Source: an uncultured Eubacteriales bacterium
Lineage (GTDB): Bacteria > Bacillota > Clostridia > Oscillospirales > Oscillospiraceae
Assembly: GCA_900544405.1 (NCBI GenBank)
Contig: UQVA01000037.1
Location: forward strand, 1 to 14,181
Length of the DNA stretch: 14,181 nucleotides
Direction of reading: 5' to 3'
Part shown: in pieces, positions 5,977-12,859 of the stretch
How positions within the stretch are numbered: position 1 is the stretch's first letter
How the letters are laid out: every line of letters starts with the position of its first letter
Translations under genes and position numbers: made by a program
Notes under the pieces: generated by a model
The model's database searches: none
What the model saw: the letters and a program-made list of their open reading frames with translations, nothing else
What the model was told of the DNA's origin: nothing

Positions 5977-6694
5977 GGTTCTCCTCCAGATAAGGGCGGT
6001 AGCTTTCGTCCATAGCCGCCAGCTCCCGAATATTGTCAATTTCCACTACAGCGTCCGCCGCCATGGGGTAAATGCCCAGCCGGTATTCCTCCGGGTGGCA
6101 GAACATGGCCACATCATCCCAGTATATTTGACGGTTCTTCTTTTCGTCAAATTCCAGCTCCAGATGGCCCTTCAGCCGTTGGCCGTCGGCCCGGGTCCAG
6201 CGGGAAATGCTGTAAAGCTGCCAGCCGCCCTTTCCGCCGGTGCGGCTGCAATGGGTGACGATGCCGTTTTCCACAGTCTGCAGCCACTCGTCGGTCTCCC
6301 CGTCGGTCCAGACGCTGTTGTAGCCGGAGCGCTCAAAATCCGGCGCAAGGACGCTTGAATCCCGGATGATCTGGTCCCCGTCCAGGATCATGGCGTTTTC
6401 CAGATGGTCCCTGGCCACATACAGGGAGGCGATGTTGTTGCAGGTGTCGAAATAAGGATTGTCTATGAGGGTAAGGCCGGGATATTCCGCCGGCAGGGAC
6501 GCAAACTGCTCCTTCAAATACCCGACCACCACATAAATTTCAAAAATCCCGTTTGCATGGAGGGCGTGGATGACGGAATCGATCATCCGCTGCCCGTTCA
6601 CCCGGACCAGGGGCTTTGGGGTATGCATCGTCACCGGGTGCATCCGGTTTCCCAGCCCTGCCGCCATGATAATGGCTCTTTCTACGGTATTCAT
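5969..6694 (-). CDS. licC: LicC-like phosphocholine cytidylyltransferase
   Basis: A 241-residue nucleotidyltransferase that probably makes CDP-choline from CTP and phosphocholine. Residues 8-27 are the nucleotide-binding signature of the family (AAGLGNR then TPKPL), followed by VVVGYLKEQF (55-64), which closely matches pneumococcal LicC. Metal-binding aspartates are likely in ILDGD (103-107) and EID (218-220). YWDD at 191-194 matches YWDN of LicC. Length is near the 229 residues of the pneumococcal enzyme. The start codon overlaps the stop of the fusion gene upstream as ATGA, and its own stop overlaps the BCCT gene. A related activity, on phosphoethanolamine or 2-aminoethylphosphonate, cannot be excluded from sequence alone; the choline kinase and BCCT neighbours favour choline. 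Confidence 0.85.
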   Translation of the reverse strand: MNTVERAIIMAAGLGNRMHPVTMHTPKPLVRVNGQRMIDSVIHALHANGIFEIYVVVGYLKEQFASLPAEYPGLTLIDNPYFDTCNNIASLYVARDHLENAMILDGDQIIRDSSVLAPDFERSGYNSVWTDGETDEWLQTVENGIVTHCSRTGGKGGWQLYSISRWTRADGQRLKGHLELEFDEKKNRQIYWDDVAMFCHPEEYRLGIYPMAADAVVEIDNIRELAAMDESYRPYLEENHE

Positions 6695-8433
6695 GCCTTT
6701 TCTCCTTCCTCAGCCCGGAAGATCCGGTAAAAATCCTTGGCGTAACGGTATTGCCGCAGGGAGTATTCCCCGAATTCCACCCCAAGCTGCCGCTTGTATT
6801 CGCACCAGTTGCTCCACAGCAGCCCGCAGGCGGCCACATAGCAGTAAATTTTCAGCCGGGTCTCTCCGGGGCAGCCCTCCGGGAAGTAGGCGTCGATGAG
6901 GGCATCGATTTGGGCCCGGTCATAGAGGGCGTAAATGGCGAACATGGCAATGTCCACATGGGGGTCCTGCTCCCCGGCATACTCCCAGTCGATGAGACGG
7001 ATGTCGTCGCCGGTCAGCAGGAAGTTGTCCGGCACGGCGTCGATGTGGGTCAGGACCTTTTCCCCGGCGTGGGCTTCAAGATAGGGCCGCAGGGACAGGA
7101 TCTGCTCCTTGGTCCGCCGGTAGTCCGCATAGACCGAAGGGTTTCCCTTCCAAAGCTGTTCATAGAATTCGATTTGGCCGAAAATGTCGAAGCTGTGGCC
7201 CACATGGAGTCTGCGTTCATGGAATTTCCGCAGGAAGGCCATGCAGCGCCGGACATCGTTGGGGTTCTCCGGGTCGCAGACCCGGGCATTTTCCAGAAAA
7301 GCCGTGATTTTGTAGCCGTTGGCCGGGTCGATGTAATAGACATCGTCGCAGAGGGACAGGTCCCGGATGGCCCCATAGACGGCGGCCTCCTGGCGGCGGT
7401 CGATGAGCCGGTCGGTGCCCTCGCCGGGGATGCGCATGATGTATTGTTTGCCCCGGCAGGTGAACAGGAAGGACCGGTTGGTCATGCCCTTTTTCAGCAC
7501 GGTGATGTGGGTAATATCCCTGGGACTTGCGTCAAATACCCGGCAGATGGTGCCGATGGCGTCGTTTTGCAGCTGGTCAGAGTCGCCGTCCAGCTCCCGG
7601 AGCTGCTCGTAGGTGTTGATCTCCACCACCTGTCCCTCCGGGACCACCCGGGCGGCGGGGAGCATTTTTCCCTCGGCATACAGGGCTTCCTCCCAGAAAG
7701 CCCCGTCCATGCGGCTGTCGAGGCAGAGAGCGTGGACTTTTTCGGAAACCTTCCTGCCGTCGTCGGCGGTCAGGTAGCAAATGCCGATCATCCGGTTGCC
7801 GTTCTCGCTGACCGGAATGAGGGCCTGCTTCCGGTTCACCCGGACAGTGCTGTCCGGCGCAGGGGCCTCCGAGACCATGTACCAGGAGTAAAATTCGTGG
7901 GTCCGGAAGGGATTTTCGGTGCAGTACAGGTCACAGGGGACCACATAGCAGTCGGAAAGGGCGCTGCGGACCCGGTCCACCGAGTGAAGATTGTTTTTTC
8001 GGGCATAGTCCGGGTTGACCACCAGCTCCACACCGAATTCGTCAATCAGATATTCGTACTGTTCCTTCAGGAAGCCCACGACCACCCGGATGTCCCGGAT
8101 GAGCGCCTGATGGAGTTGGCGGATGAGGCGGTCAATGAGCCGTTCCCCGTGGACCTGCAAAAGGCCCTTGGGGGTCTCGGTGTTGATGGGTACCATCCGC
8201 ATCCCGAAGCCCGCCGCCAGGATCACCGCCCGCTGAGGACGGTTTTCCGCAAGCAGCGCCTGACCGTTTTGGGTCAGGGTGCCGTCGGCACGGACATACC
8301 CCGTTTCCGTCAGGGACCGGAGGCACCGGTTCACCACCCCCAGGGAGTAGCCGCTCTCCTCCGCCAGCTCCCGCTGGCCGGAGAAGGTCCCACCGGCAAG
8401 GATGTTCAAAATATCCTGCTCTTGCCTGTTCAT
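6691..8433 (-). CDS. Fusion protein: winged-helix domain, LicC-like nucleotidyltransferase, LicA-like choline kinase
   Basis: A 580-residue protein with three parts. Residues 1-60 look like a winged helix-turn-helix (LAEESGYSLGVVNRCLRSL, then a TGYV wing). Residues 68-280 form a second LicC-like nucleotidyltransferase: AAGFGMR with TPKGL (73-91), VVVGFLKEQY (117-126), an Asp at 168 and EIN (271-273); Asn in the last metal site also occurs in GlmU, so the domain need not be dead. Residues 285-580 are a LicA-type choline kinase: GMTNRSF (316-322), YIMRIPG (331-337), the catalytic HxDxxxxN loop HIDAVPDN (463-470) and IDWEYAG (481-487). The protein would phosphorylate choline with ATP and activate it with CTP. 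It is first in the operon, with promoter at 8508-8536 and GGAGG at 8441-8445. The HTH might bind DNA for self-regulation or only hold the protein together; this is inference. Confidence 0.88.
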   Translation of the reverse strand: MNRQEQDILNILAGGTFSGQRELAEESGYSLGVVNRCLRSLTETGYVRADGTLTQNGQALLAENRPQRAVILAAGFGMRMVPINTETPKGLLQVHGERLIDRLIRQLHQALIRDIRVVVGFLKEQYEYLIDEFGVELVVNPDYARKNNLHSVDRVRSALSDCYVVPCDLYCTENPFRTHEFYSWYMVSEAPAPDSTVRVNRKQALIPVSENGNRMIGICYLTADDGRKVSEKVHALCLDSRMDGAFWEEALYAEGKMLPAARVVPEGQVVEINTYEQLRELDGDSDQLQNDAIGTICRVFDASPRDITHITVLKKGMTNRSFLFTCRGKQYIMRIPGEGTDRLIDRRQEAAVYGAIRDLSLCDDVYYIDPANGYKITAFLENARVCDPENPNDVRRCMAFLRKFHERRLHVGHSFDIFGQIEFYEQLWKGNPSVYADYRRTKEQILSLRPYLEAHAGEKVLTHIDAVPDNFLLTGDDIRLIDWEYAGEQDPHVDIAMFAIYALYDRAQIDALIDAYFPEGCPGETRLKIYCYVAACGLLWSNWCEYKRQLGVEFGEYSLRQYRYAKDFYRIFRAEEGEKA

Positions 8434-8469
8434 GTACAGACCTCCATTTTATTTCGTGAACGCAAAACC

Positions 8470-8494
8470 AAAAAGCATCTCCCCACCGGGGAGA
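8470..8494 (-). promoter_or_regulatory. Terminator-like hairpin in the choline operon leader
   Basis: In the leader, read on the minus strand, a perfect seven-base-pair stem TCTCCCC/GGGGAGA (8494-8488 with 8484-8478) with loop GGT is followed by TGCTTTTTGG. It lies between promoter and start codon and could weaken or gate transcription. No known riboswitch was recognised around it. Confidence 0.55.
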
Positions 8495-8507
8495 ACGATT
8501 TTCCCTT

Positions 8508-8536
8508 ATTCTACACCGCCGCACGGAAAAAATCAA
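8508..8536 (-). promoter_or_regulatory. Sigma-A promoter of the choline operon
   Basis: On the minus strand TTGATT (8536-8531), a 17-base spacer and TAGAAT (8513-8508). Start of transcription is expected near 8501, leaving a leader of about 67 bases. Confidence 0.75.
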
Positions 8537-8620
8537 GGGGAAAAGGCAAGATAATCAGGAAAAAGATTGTCGTCCCCTGGCCCAGCCGTGTAGCGGCGCA
8601 AGAATCTAACGGCGGGGCGT

Positions 8621-8647
8621 AAGGCTCCCCCTGTGCAGGGGAGCCTT
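8621..8647. terminator. Stem-loop after the branching enzyme gene
   Basis: A perfect 10-base-pair stem AAGGCTCCCC/GGGGAGCCTT with a seven-base loop lies 16 bases past the glgB stop codon. No T-run follows on the minus strand (ACGCC follows), so it may be a weak terminator, an mRNA end-protecting hairpin, or part of an intergenic repeat; the same CTCCCC..TGCA..GGGGAG hairpin occurs at 10757-10776. Confidence 0.55.
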
Positions 8648-8662
8648 TGCGGTGCATCGTCG

Positions 8663-10675
8663 TCACGCCTTTTTTTCCAGTTTTTCCCGGCTTTGAACTT
8701 TCTGAAACACGATGGCGGTTCTTGCGGGCAAATAGATTTGAAAGCCCAAACGGCCGTCGGCCTGCTTTTTGGCGGTATAGGTCTTATGCGCCACCCGGCC
8801 AAAGCCTCCGTACACGCCGTCGTCGCTGGTCAGCAGCACCCGGTAGCTGCCCGGCTCGCTGACCGGCAGAAAATAGCCCTGATAGGACCGATTGGGGTCA
8901 AAATTGAAGGCAAACACCCCGCCGCCCCGGCTGTACATGAGCACCTTGTCCCCCTGATGGGTCCAGAGACTCCGGGTTTTGCCGGTGAACAGGCGCAGTT
9001 TCCGGCCAATCAGCACCATGCCCTTTTCAAATTCATTCAGGTACTCGTACTTGAGATTGGGATCGTCTACCAGATTCCACTGGCGGCGGCAATAGTGATA
9101 ACTCCAGCCGTTGCCCTCCCGGGGGAAATCGATCCACTCCGGGTGGCCAAACTCGTTGCCCATGAAGGTCAGGTAGCCCTCGCCGCCCAGGCTCATGGTC
9201 AGAAGCCGGATGAGCTTGTGCAAGGCGATGCCCCGGTCGATGACCGGGTCCTGGACGACCTTTGCCATGCCCGTGTACATATTTTTGTCGCAGAGCCGGA
9301 ACATAATGGTTTTGTCGCCCACCAGGGCCTGGTCGTGGGACTCGCAGTAGCCGATGACCGGCTCTCCGGGGCGGCGGTTGGTCAACTCATAGAAAATGCC
9401 CCACATATCCCAGTCTTCGTCTTTTCGCTCCTTGAGAATTTTGATCCACATATCCGGCTCCCCCATGGCCAGCCGGAAGGAGAATCCGATACCCCCCTGG
9501 GATACCGGCAGGGCCAGCCCCGGCATGGCGGAGGTGTCCTCGGCAATGGTGATGGCGCTGGGGTTCAGCTCTTTGACGAGGCTGTTGGCCAACTGCAGAT
9601 AGGTTACGGCCTGGGTGTCGGTGTTCATGGAAAAATACTGCTTGTAGTCTCCGAAGGCGGTGCCGAGCCCATGGTCATGGTAGAGCATGGAGGTCACGCC
9701 GTCGAAGCGGAAGCCGTCAAAATGATATTCCTCCATCCAGAATTTCAGGTTGGACAGGAGAAAATGCAGTACCTGATCCTTGCCGTAGTCGAAGCAGCGG
9801 GTGTCCCAGGCGGGGTGATAGCCCTCCGGGCCCGCATGAAAATACTGATAGGGGGTGCCGTCAAATTCGCTGAGGCCCTCCCGGGTATTTTTGGAGGCGT
9901 GGGAATGGACCACGTCCAGCAGCACGGCGATACCCAGGGCGTGGGCGGCGTTGATGAGGGATTTCAGGTCCTCCGGGGTGCCGAAGCGGGAGCTGGCGGC
10001 AAAGAAATTCGTCACCTGATAGCCGAAGGAGGCGTAATAGGGATGCTCCTGGATGGCCATGATCTGCAATGCGCTGTATCCAAGAGCGGCCACCCGGGGC
10101 AGGACGTTTTCCTGAAATTCCCGGTAAGTTCCCACTTTTCCCGCCTGCTGGGCCATGCCGATGTGACATTCATAGACGAAAACCGTCTTTTTCGGCCGGA
10201 AGGCCTCGTCCGTCCAGGGGAAAGGGTCCTCCATATGATGGACCACGGCGTTCCAGCTGTGGTCATTTTCGTCCTGGACCACATAGGTGGCGTAGGCAGG
10301 GATGCGATCCAGTTCCTTCCCGTCGTGGACCACGATGGCGCAGTAGCGCTGGCCGTTCTGGAGGGTGTGGATGCCGGGAATGAAAATTTCAAAGACGCCG
10401 TTTTCCATTTTTTCCAGCTTATATTGATGCCGGTCCCAGCCGTTGAAGTCGCCGGTCAGGTACATTGCCTCCGCCGCCGGGGCCCATTCCCGATAGACCC
10501 AGCCCCCCACGGCCCGGTGAAGGCCGAAATAGTGGTGGCCGTTGGCAAAATCGGAGAGGGTGCCGTTTTTGGGAATGAGCCGCTTCCGGGCAGACTTGAA
10601 GTTGGCGATGCGCAGGGCAATGTCGTCCGTGTAGGGGGCCAGATAGGGATCCAGAGAAAGAATTTTCGGTGTCAT
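8663..10675 (-). CDS. glgB: 1,4-alpha-glucan branching enzyme, eukaryotic-like GH13_8 type
   Basis: A 670-residue enzyme that cuts alpha-1,4 glucan chains and rejoins them by alpha-1,6 links in glycogen. Residues about 45-150 form the N-terminal carbohydrate module (REWAPAAEAMYLTGDFNGWD at 62-81), then the GH13 barrel: DVVHSHAS (254-261), DGFRFDGVTS with nucleophile Asp325, AEDTS with acid/base Glu379, and ESHDQ with Asp448. The stretch HPEWIDFPREGN (511-522) with SYHYCRRQWNL (525-535) is typical of eukaryotic branching enzymes and their bacterial relatives (GH13_8), unlike the E. coli-type GH13_9. A C-terminal beta domain closes the protein. The start is ATG at 10675 with GGAAAGGA upstream. 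Other glycogen genes (glgA, glgC, glgP) are absent from the window, so it appears to be a stand-alone unit. A TATATT at 10704-10709 may be its -10, but no convincing -35 was found. Confidence 0.93.
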   Translation of the reverse strand: MTPKILSLDPYLAPYTDDIALRIANFKSARKRLIPKNGTLSDFANGHHYFGLHRAVGGWVYREWAPAAEAMYLTGDFNGWDRHQYKLEKMENGVFEIFIPGIHTLQNGQRYCAIVVHDGKELDRIPAYATYVVQDENDHSWNAVVHHMEDPFPWTDEAFRPKKTVFVYECHIGMAQQAGKVGTYREFQENVLPRVAALGYSALQIMAIQEHPYYASFGYQVTNFFAASSRFGTPEDLKSLINAAHALGIAVLLDVVHSHASKNTREGLSEFDGTPYQYFHAGPEGYHPAWDTRCFDYGKDQVLHFLLSNLKFWMEEYHFDGFRFDGVTSMLYHDHGLGTAFGDYKQYFSMNTDTQAVTYLQLANSLVKELNPSAITIAEDTSAMPGLALPVSQGGIGFSFRLAMGEPDMWIKILKERKDEDWDMWGIFYELTNRRPGEPVIGYCESHDQALVGDKTIMFRLCDKNMYTGMAKVVQDPVIDRGIALHKLIRLLTMSLGGEGYLTFMGNEFGHPEWIDFPREGNGWSYHYCRRQWNLVDDPNLKYEYLNEFEKGMVLIGRKLRLFTGKTRSLWTHQGDKVLMYSRGGGVFAFNFDPNRSYQGYFLPVSEPGSYRVLLTSDDGVYGGFGRVAHKTYTAKKQADGRLGFQIYLPARTAIVFQKVQSREKLEKKA

Positions 10676-10756
10676 GGCAAAAGCCGTCCTTTCCAGGTGG
10701 AGTAATATAGTTATGTGGAAATTTTTAGAGGGATGCAGTCATGGCGTGGCGCTTAT

Positions 10757-10882
10757 CTCCCCTGTGCAGGGGGAGCTGGCAGCCCGCAAGGGCTGACGGA
10801 TGAGGTCGAAGCTATGATTATCGCCATAAGTCGGTACAAACCTGCAACCTTCGACCTCATCCGTCACGCCATAAGGCGTGAC
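10757..10882. repeat. Head-to-head pair of hairpin repeats with 18-base inverted repeat
   Basis: From 10757 a hairpin (CTCCCC..GGGGAG), a second one (AGCCC/GGGCT) and then the arm TGACGGATGAGGTCGAAG (10794-10811). After 37 bases the exact complement follows (10849-10866), running into the hairpin GTCACGCC/GGCGTGAC (10863-10882). The layout is that of the R1-R5 family, once in each orientation. Part of the 455-base gene-free stretch 10676-11130. Confidence 0.75.
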
Positions 10883-10895
10883 ACCGTAGTAGAGG

Positions 10896-10918
10896 TATGA
10901 CTGCCACTGGCAGTCATA
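10896..10918. repeat. Perfect 10-base-pair hairpin
   Basis: TATGACTGCC and GGCAGTCATA surround a three-base loop. No T-run follows on either strand, so it is not a standard terminator. A weaker hairpin GACGGT/ACCGTC follows at 10969-10984. Both lie in the gene-free stretch before R3. Confidence 0.65.
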
Positions 10919-10991
10919 TAGATTTTGGTTTCGCTGCGCAGAGCACCACCCTCCAGGGGAAGACTTTGGACGGTGCAAACCGTCAGCCCCT

Positions 10992-11046
10992 ACCGCCCCT
11001 CATCCGTCATGGCTGACGCCATGCCACCTTCCCCCAGGGGAAGGCT
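10992..11046 (+). repeat. Two-hairpin intergenic repeat, copy R3
   Basis: Nearly identical to R1, with the middle hairpin CATGGC/GCCATG and the end hairpin CCTTCCCC/GGGGAAGG followed by CTTTTTCG. Read on the plus strand it looks like an intrinsic terminator although no plus-strand gene lies just upstream. Confidence 0.8.
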
Positions 11047-11092
11047 TTTTCGCCTCGCCATGGGTGCGGCCAACAAGAAATTTTTGCAAAAC

Positions 11093-11123
11093 GCCCCCGG
11101 AAGGGAGTCGCCTTTCCGGGGGC
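11093..11123 (-). terminator. Intrinsic terminator of the SdpI-family gene
   Basis: On the minus strand, eight bases after the stop codon, GCCCCCGGAA and TTCCGGGGGC form a perfect 10-base-pair stem followed by GTTTTGCAAAAATTT. Confidence 0.82.
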
Positions 11124-11130
11124 AGAGGGG

Positions 11131-11601
11131 TTATTTTTGCTTTCTGCGCGCGCCGGTCCGGTCAAAGAGCACCATCATGGTGATGTCCACGCCCAGGGAG
11201 GCGGCCACGGTCAGGCCCAGCTCCCACAAAACACATCGCAATGCGGAAAATGCTACGTTTTCGGCGTCCATGGCGCCGAATCTGCCGCTGACGATCAGCA
11301 TAATGACCAGCAGCACGATTCCCAGAGCCCCCCAGACCATGCCGGAGAGCTTCTGCATGAACTGCCAGGCTTCCATGCTGCTCATGCCCCAGAAGAACCG
11401 GTAGCCAACGGAATGATTGGCTTCCTTCGGGGCCAGGAAGAAGTACACCGCACCCAGCGCCGCCAGCAAAATGGGTCCTGCCAGCACGCAGATACGCAGA
11501 ATCATCACGGCATCGGTCATCAGCTTGGCAATGTTGGGCAAGATCTTCGACGGGTCGAAGTTTTGAAGAAAATCCATGATTTTCTGAATCAGTTCCTGCA
11601 T
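11131..11601 (-). CDS. SdpI family membrane protein
   Basis: A 156-residue protein with three hydrophobic segments (about 34-57, 85-105 and 120-147). The family mark is the NxxxGYR motif (Asn62, GYR 66-68) followed by SSMEAW (74-79), which matches the NxxIGYRT..SMKxxETW block of the SdpI family. SdpI of Bacillus subtilis is the immunity protein against the SdpC killing toxin and also traps the SdpR repressor; most clostridial relatives are unstudied and shorter, and no sdpC- or sdpR-like gene is next to this one. The start is ATG at 11601 with AAAGGAG upstream; the longer frame to 11673 would run into repeat R4 and is rejected. It lies downstream of nrdR in the same direction, but R4 between them could act as a terminator, and no clear own promoter was found. 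Confidence 0.72.
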   Translation of the reverse strand: MQELIQKIMDFLQNFDPSKILPNIAKLMTDAVMILRICVLAGPILLAALGAVYFFLAPKEANHSVGYRFFWGMSSMEAWQFMQKLSGMVWGALGIVLLVIMLIVSGRFGAMDAENVAFSALRCVLWELGLTVAASLGVDITMMVLFDRTGARRKQK

Positions 11602-11645
11602 AATTTGGCTCCTTTCTGTGGGAGAGGTGTAAGATTTTTGGGAAA

Positions 11646-11709
11646 AGCCTTCCCTTGGGGGAAGGTGGCTCACGCTTGCGTGAGACGGATGAGGGGCGGG
11701 ACGCAGTAT
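11646..11709 (-). repeat. Two-hairpin intergenic repeat, copy R4 (possible nrdR terminator)
   Basis: Reverse orientation relative to R1-R3. Read on the minus strand: CCGCCCCTCATCCGT, a middle hairpin CTCACGC/GCGTGAG, CCACC, and an end hairpin CCTTCCCC/GGGAAGG followed by CTTTTCCC. It lies about 45 bases after the nrdR stop codon and could terminate that transcript. Confidence 0.78.
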
Positions 11710-11751
11710 ATGCCTCGCCGGGGTGCAGTCAACGGGCCAAGGGGCTGCGGC

Positions 11752-12198
11752 TTATTTCATATTCTCGATCTCTTTAATGAACCCGCTGACGTCCTGGAAG
11801 CGGCGGTAGACGCTGGCGAAGCGGATATAGGCTACCTCATCGATGGGCTTCAGCCGGGCCATGACCATTTCGCCCAGCTTTTCCGTGCTGACCTCCCGGA
11901 TCAGGGAATTCTGAAGCGTCTGCTCGATTTCCGTGGTGATGGCGTCCAGGGATTCCAGGGCCACCTGCCGCTTGTCAAAGGCGTGGACCATGGAGTTCAG
12001 AATTTTGTTCCGGTCAAAGGGCTGGCGGCTGCCGTTGCGTTTCACCACCAGAATGGGGGGATTTTCGATGATCTCATAAGTGGAAAAACGCCGCTGGCAA
12101 TTGAGACATTCCCGGCGGCGGCGGATGCTCAGCCCGTCATCCGACCGGCGGGAGTCCACCACTTTGCTTTCCAGATCACCGCAAAAAGGACATTTCAT
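11752..12198 (-). CDS. nrdR: Transcriptional repressor NrdR
   Basis: NrdR binds ATP/dATP and represses ribonucleotide reductase genes when dATP is high. The 148-residue product has the usual length. An N-terminal zinc ribbon uses Cys3, Cys6, Cys31 and Cys34 (CPFC and CLNC) with an Arg-rich stretch (SIRRRREC) for DNA contact. It is followed by ERRFSTYE-like QRRFSTYEIIENPP and an ATP-cone of about residues 48-138 (VVKRNGSRQPFDRNKI). The start is ATG at 12198 with GGGAGGAG upstream; the longer frame to 12381 crosses the promoter. No ribonucleotide reductase gene or recognisable NrdR box is in the window, so its targets lie elsewhere. It is divergent from the small membrane protein gene, with promoters 27 bases apart. 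Confidence 0.97.
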   Translation of the reverse strand: MKCPFCGDLESKVVDSRRSDDGLSIRRRRECLNCQRRFSTYEIIENPPILVVKRNGSRQPFDRNKILNSMVHAFDKRQVALESLDAITTEIEQTLQNSLIREVSTEKLGEMVMARLKPIDEVAYIRFASVYRRFQDVSGFIKEIENMK

Positions 12199-12253
12199 GG
12201 CAAATTCTCCTCCCGGCGGCGGAATGTTCCTGCACCGCCACCGATACAAGATA

Positions 12254-12282
12254 ATTATACCAGAAAGACGTAAAATTGTCCA
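12254..12282 (-). promoter_or_regulatory. Sigma-A promoter of nrdR
   Basis: On the minus strand TGGACA (12282-12277), a 17-base spacer and TATAAT (12259-12254). The leader before the nrdR start is about 50 bases. Confidence 0.85.
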
Positions 12283-12309
12283 CCCCTTTTTAGTAAAATC
12301 GGATAGCAC

Positions 12310-12338
12310 TTGCAACCGGGCCGAAAATCGGTTACAAT
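12310..12338 (+). promoter_or_regulatory. Sigma-A promoter of the small membrane protein gene
   Basis: TTGCAA (12310-12315), a 17-base spacer and TACAAT (12333-12338). Its -35 lies 27 bases from the -35 of the divergent nrdR promoter. Confidence 0.78.
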
Positions 12339-12369
12339 AGGCATATTTCCCGTCAAGGAGGGCCTTTTT

Positions 12370-12774
12370 ATGAAGGAACACAAGCTGTATTTTCTCTGGG
12401 CACTGCTTTACGCCCTGACCGCCGGCCTTGGCTTTCTCCCAAACCCGCCGGAGTGGGCCAAGGCGCTGCTGATCTTATTGACCATCGGATTTTTTGTCCC
12501 CGGAGGGCTTCTTTTATGGAACGGCCGGAAGGACGCCCATACGGTCCACACGGTGCTGGGGCTGAGCATGGCCTCCTTGAGCGCCAGCCTGATTTTTTTG
12601 GTTGCCAATCTGGCCTCCACCCGGGCCGGAAACGTCGTGGGCGTGGCGCTGCATGTGCTCTTGGGTGTTTTTTCCGCCCCCATGTTCTGCGGACAGTATT
12701 GGGTGCTGGGACTGTTCGGCTGGGCCTGCCTGTTCTGCGCCGCCCTGGAGGCAAAACGGAAGCTGAAAAAGTAG
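12370..12774 (+). CDS. Small membrane protein of unknown function
   Basis: A 134-residue protein that is mostly hydrophobic, with four to five predicted helices (about 6-23, 31-50, 61-81, 88-104 and 107-125), an N-terminal MKEHK and a very basic end (KRKLKK), suggesting that the C-terminus is inside the cell. I do not recognise a family, and no catalytic motif is visible. The start is ATG at 12370 with AAGGAGG eight bases upstream and its own promoter at 12310-12338. The longer frame starting at 12310 begins at the -35 box and is not credible. The DUF3048 gene follows in the same direction after a short gap that contains a separate promoter and no terminator, so some readthrough is likely. 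Confidence 0.85.
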   Translation: MKEHKLYFLWALLYALTAGLGFLPNPPEWAKALLILLTIGFFVPGGLLLWNGRKDAHTVHTVLGLSMASLSASLIFLVANLASTRAGNVVGVALHVLLGVFSAPMFCGQYWVLGLFGWACLFCAALEAKRKLKK

Positions 12775-12781
12775 ATTTCCA

Positions 12782-12810
12782 TTGCATTTTTTGCAGAACC
12801 CTGCTATAAT
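12782..12810 (+). promoter_or_regulatory. Sigma-A promoter of the DUF3048 lipoprotein gene
   Basis: TTGCAT (12782-12787), a 17-base spacer and a perfect TATAAT (12805-12810), starting eight bases after the stop codon of the upstream gene. Confidence 0.85.
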
Positions 12811-12859
12811 GTGTCCATCTCCGGCGGAATGCCGGAAGGAAAGAAAGGAAAGAAAAATC

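Noticed and set aside
7611..7622. Asn in place of Asp in the last metal motif of the fused nucleotidyltransferase as proof of inactivity
   Set aside because: Asn is the natural ligand at the equivalent site in GlmU-type enzymes, so the change alone does not show loss of function.
6751..8622. Long plus-strand open frame opposite the kinase fusion
   Set aside because: Antisense shadow of a gene with full LicA and LicC motifs; no ribosome binding site at its start.
8633..10705. Long plus-strand open frame of 690 codons opposite glgB
   Set aside because: It is the antisense shadow of a clear GH13 enzyme gene; its translation is low-complexity and without family motifs.
10704..10709. TATATT as -10 box of glgB
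   Set aside because: No acceptable -35 at 16-18 bases distance, so not listed as a promoter.
10757..11046. Repeat cluster as a CRISPR array or an insertion sequence end pair
   Set aside because: Units are in mixed orientation with no regular spacers, and no transposase or cas gene is present.
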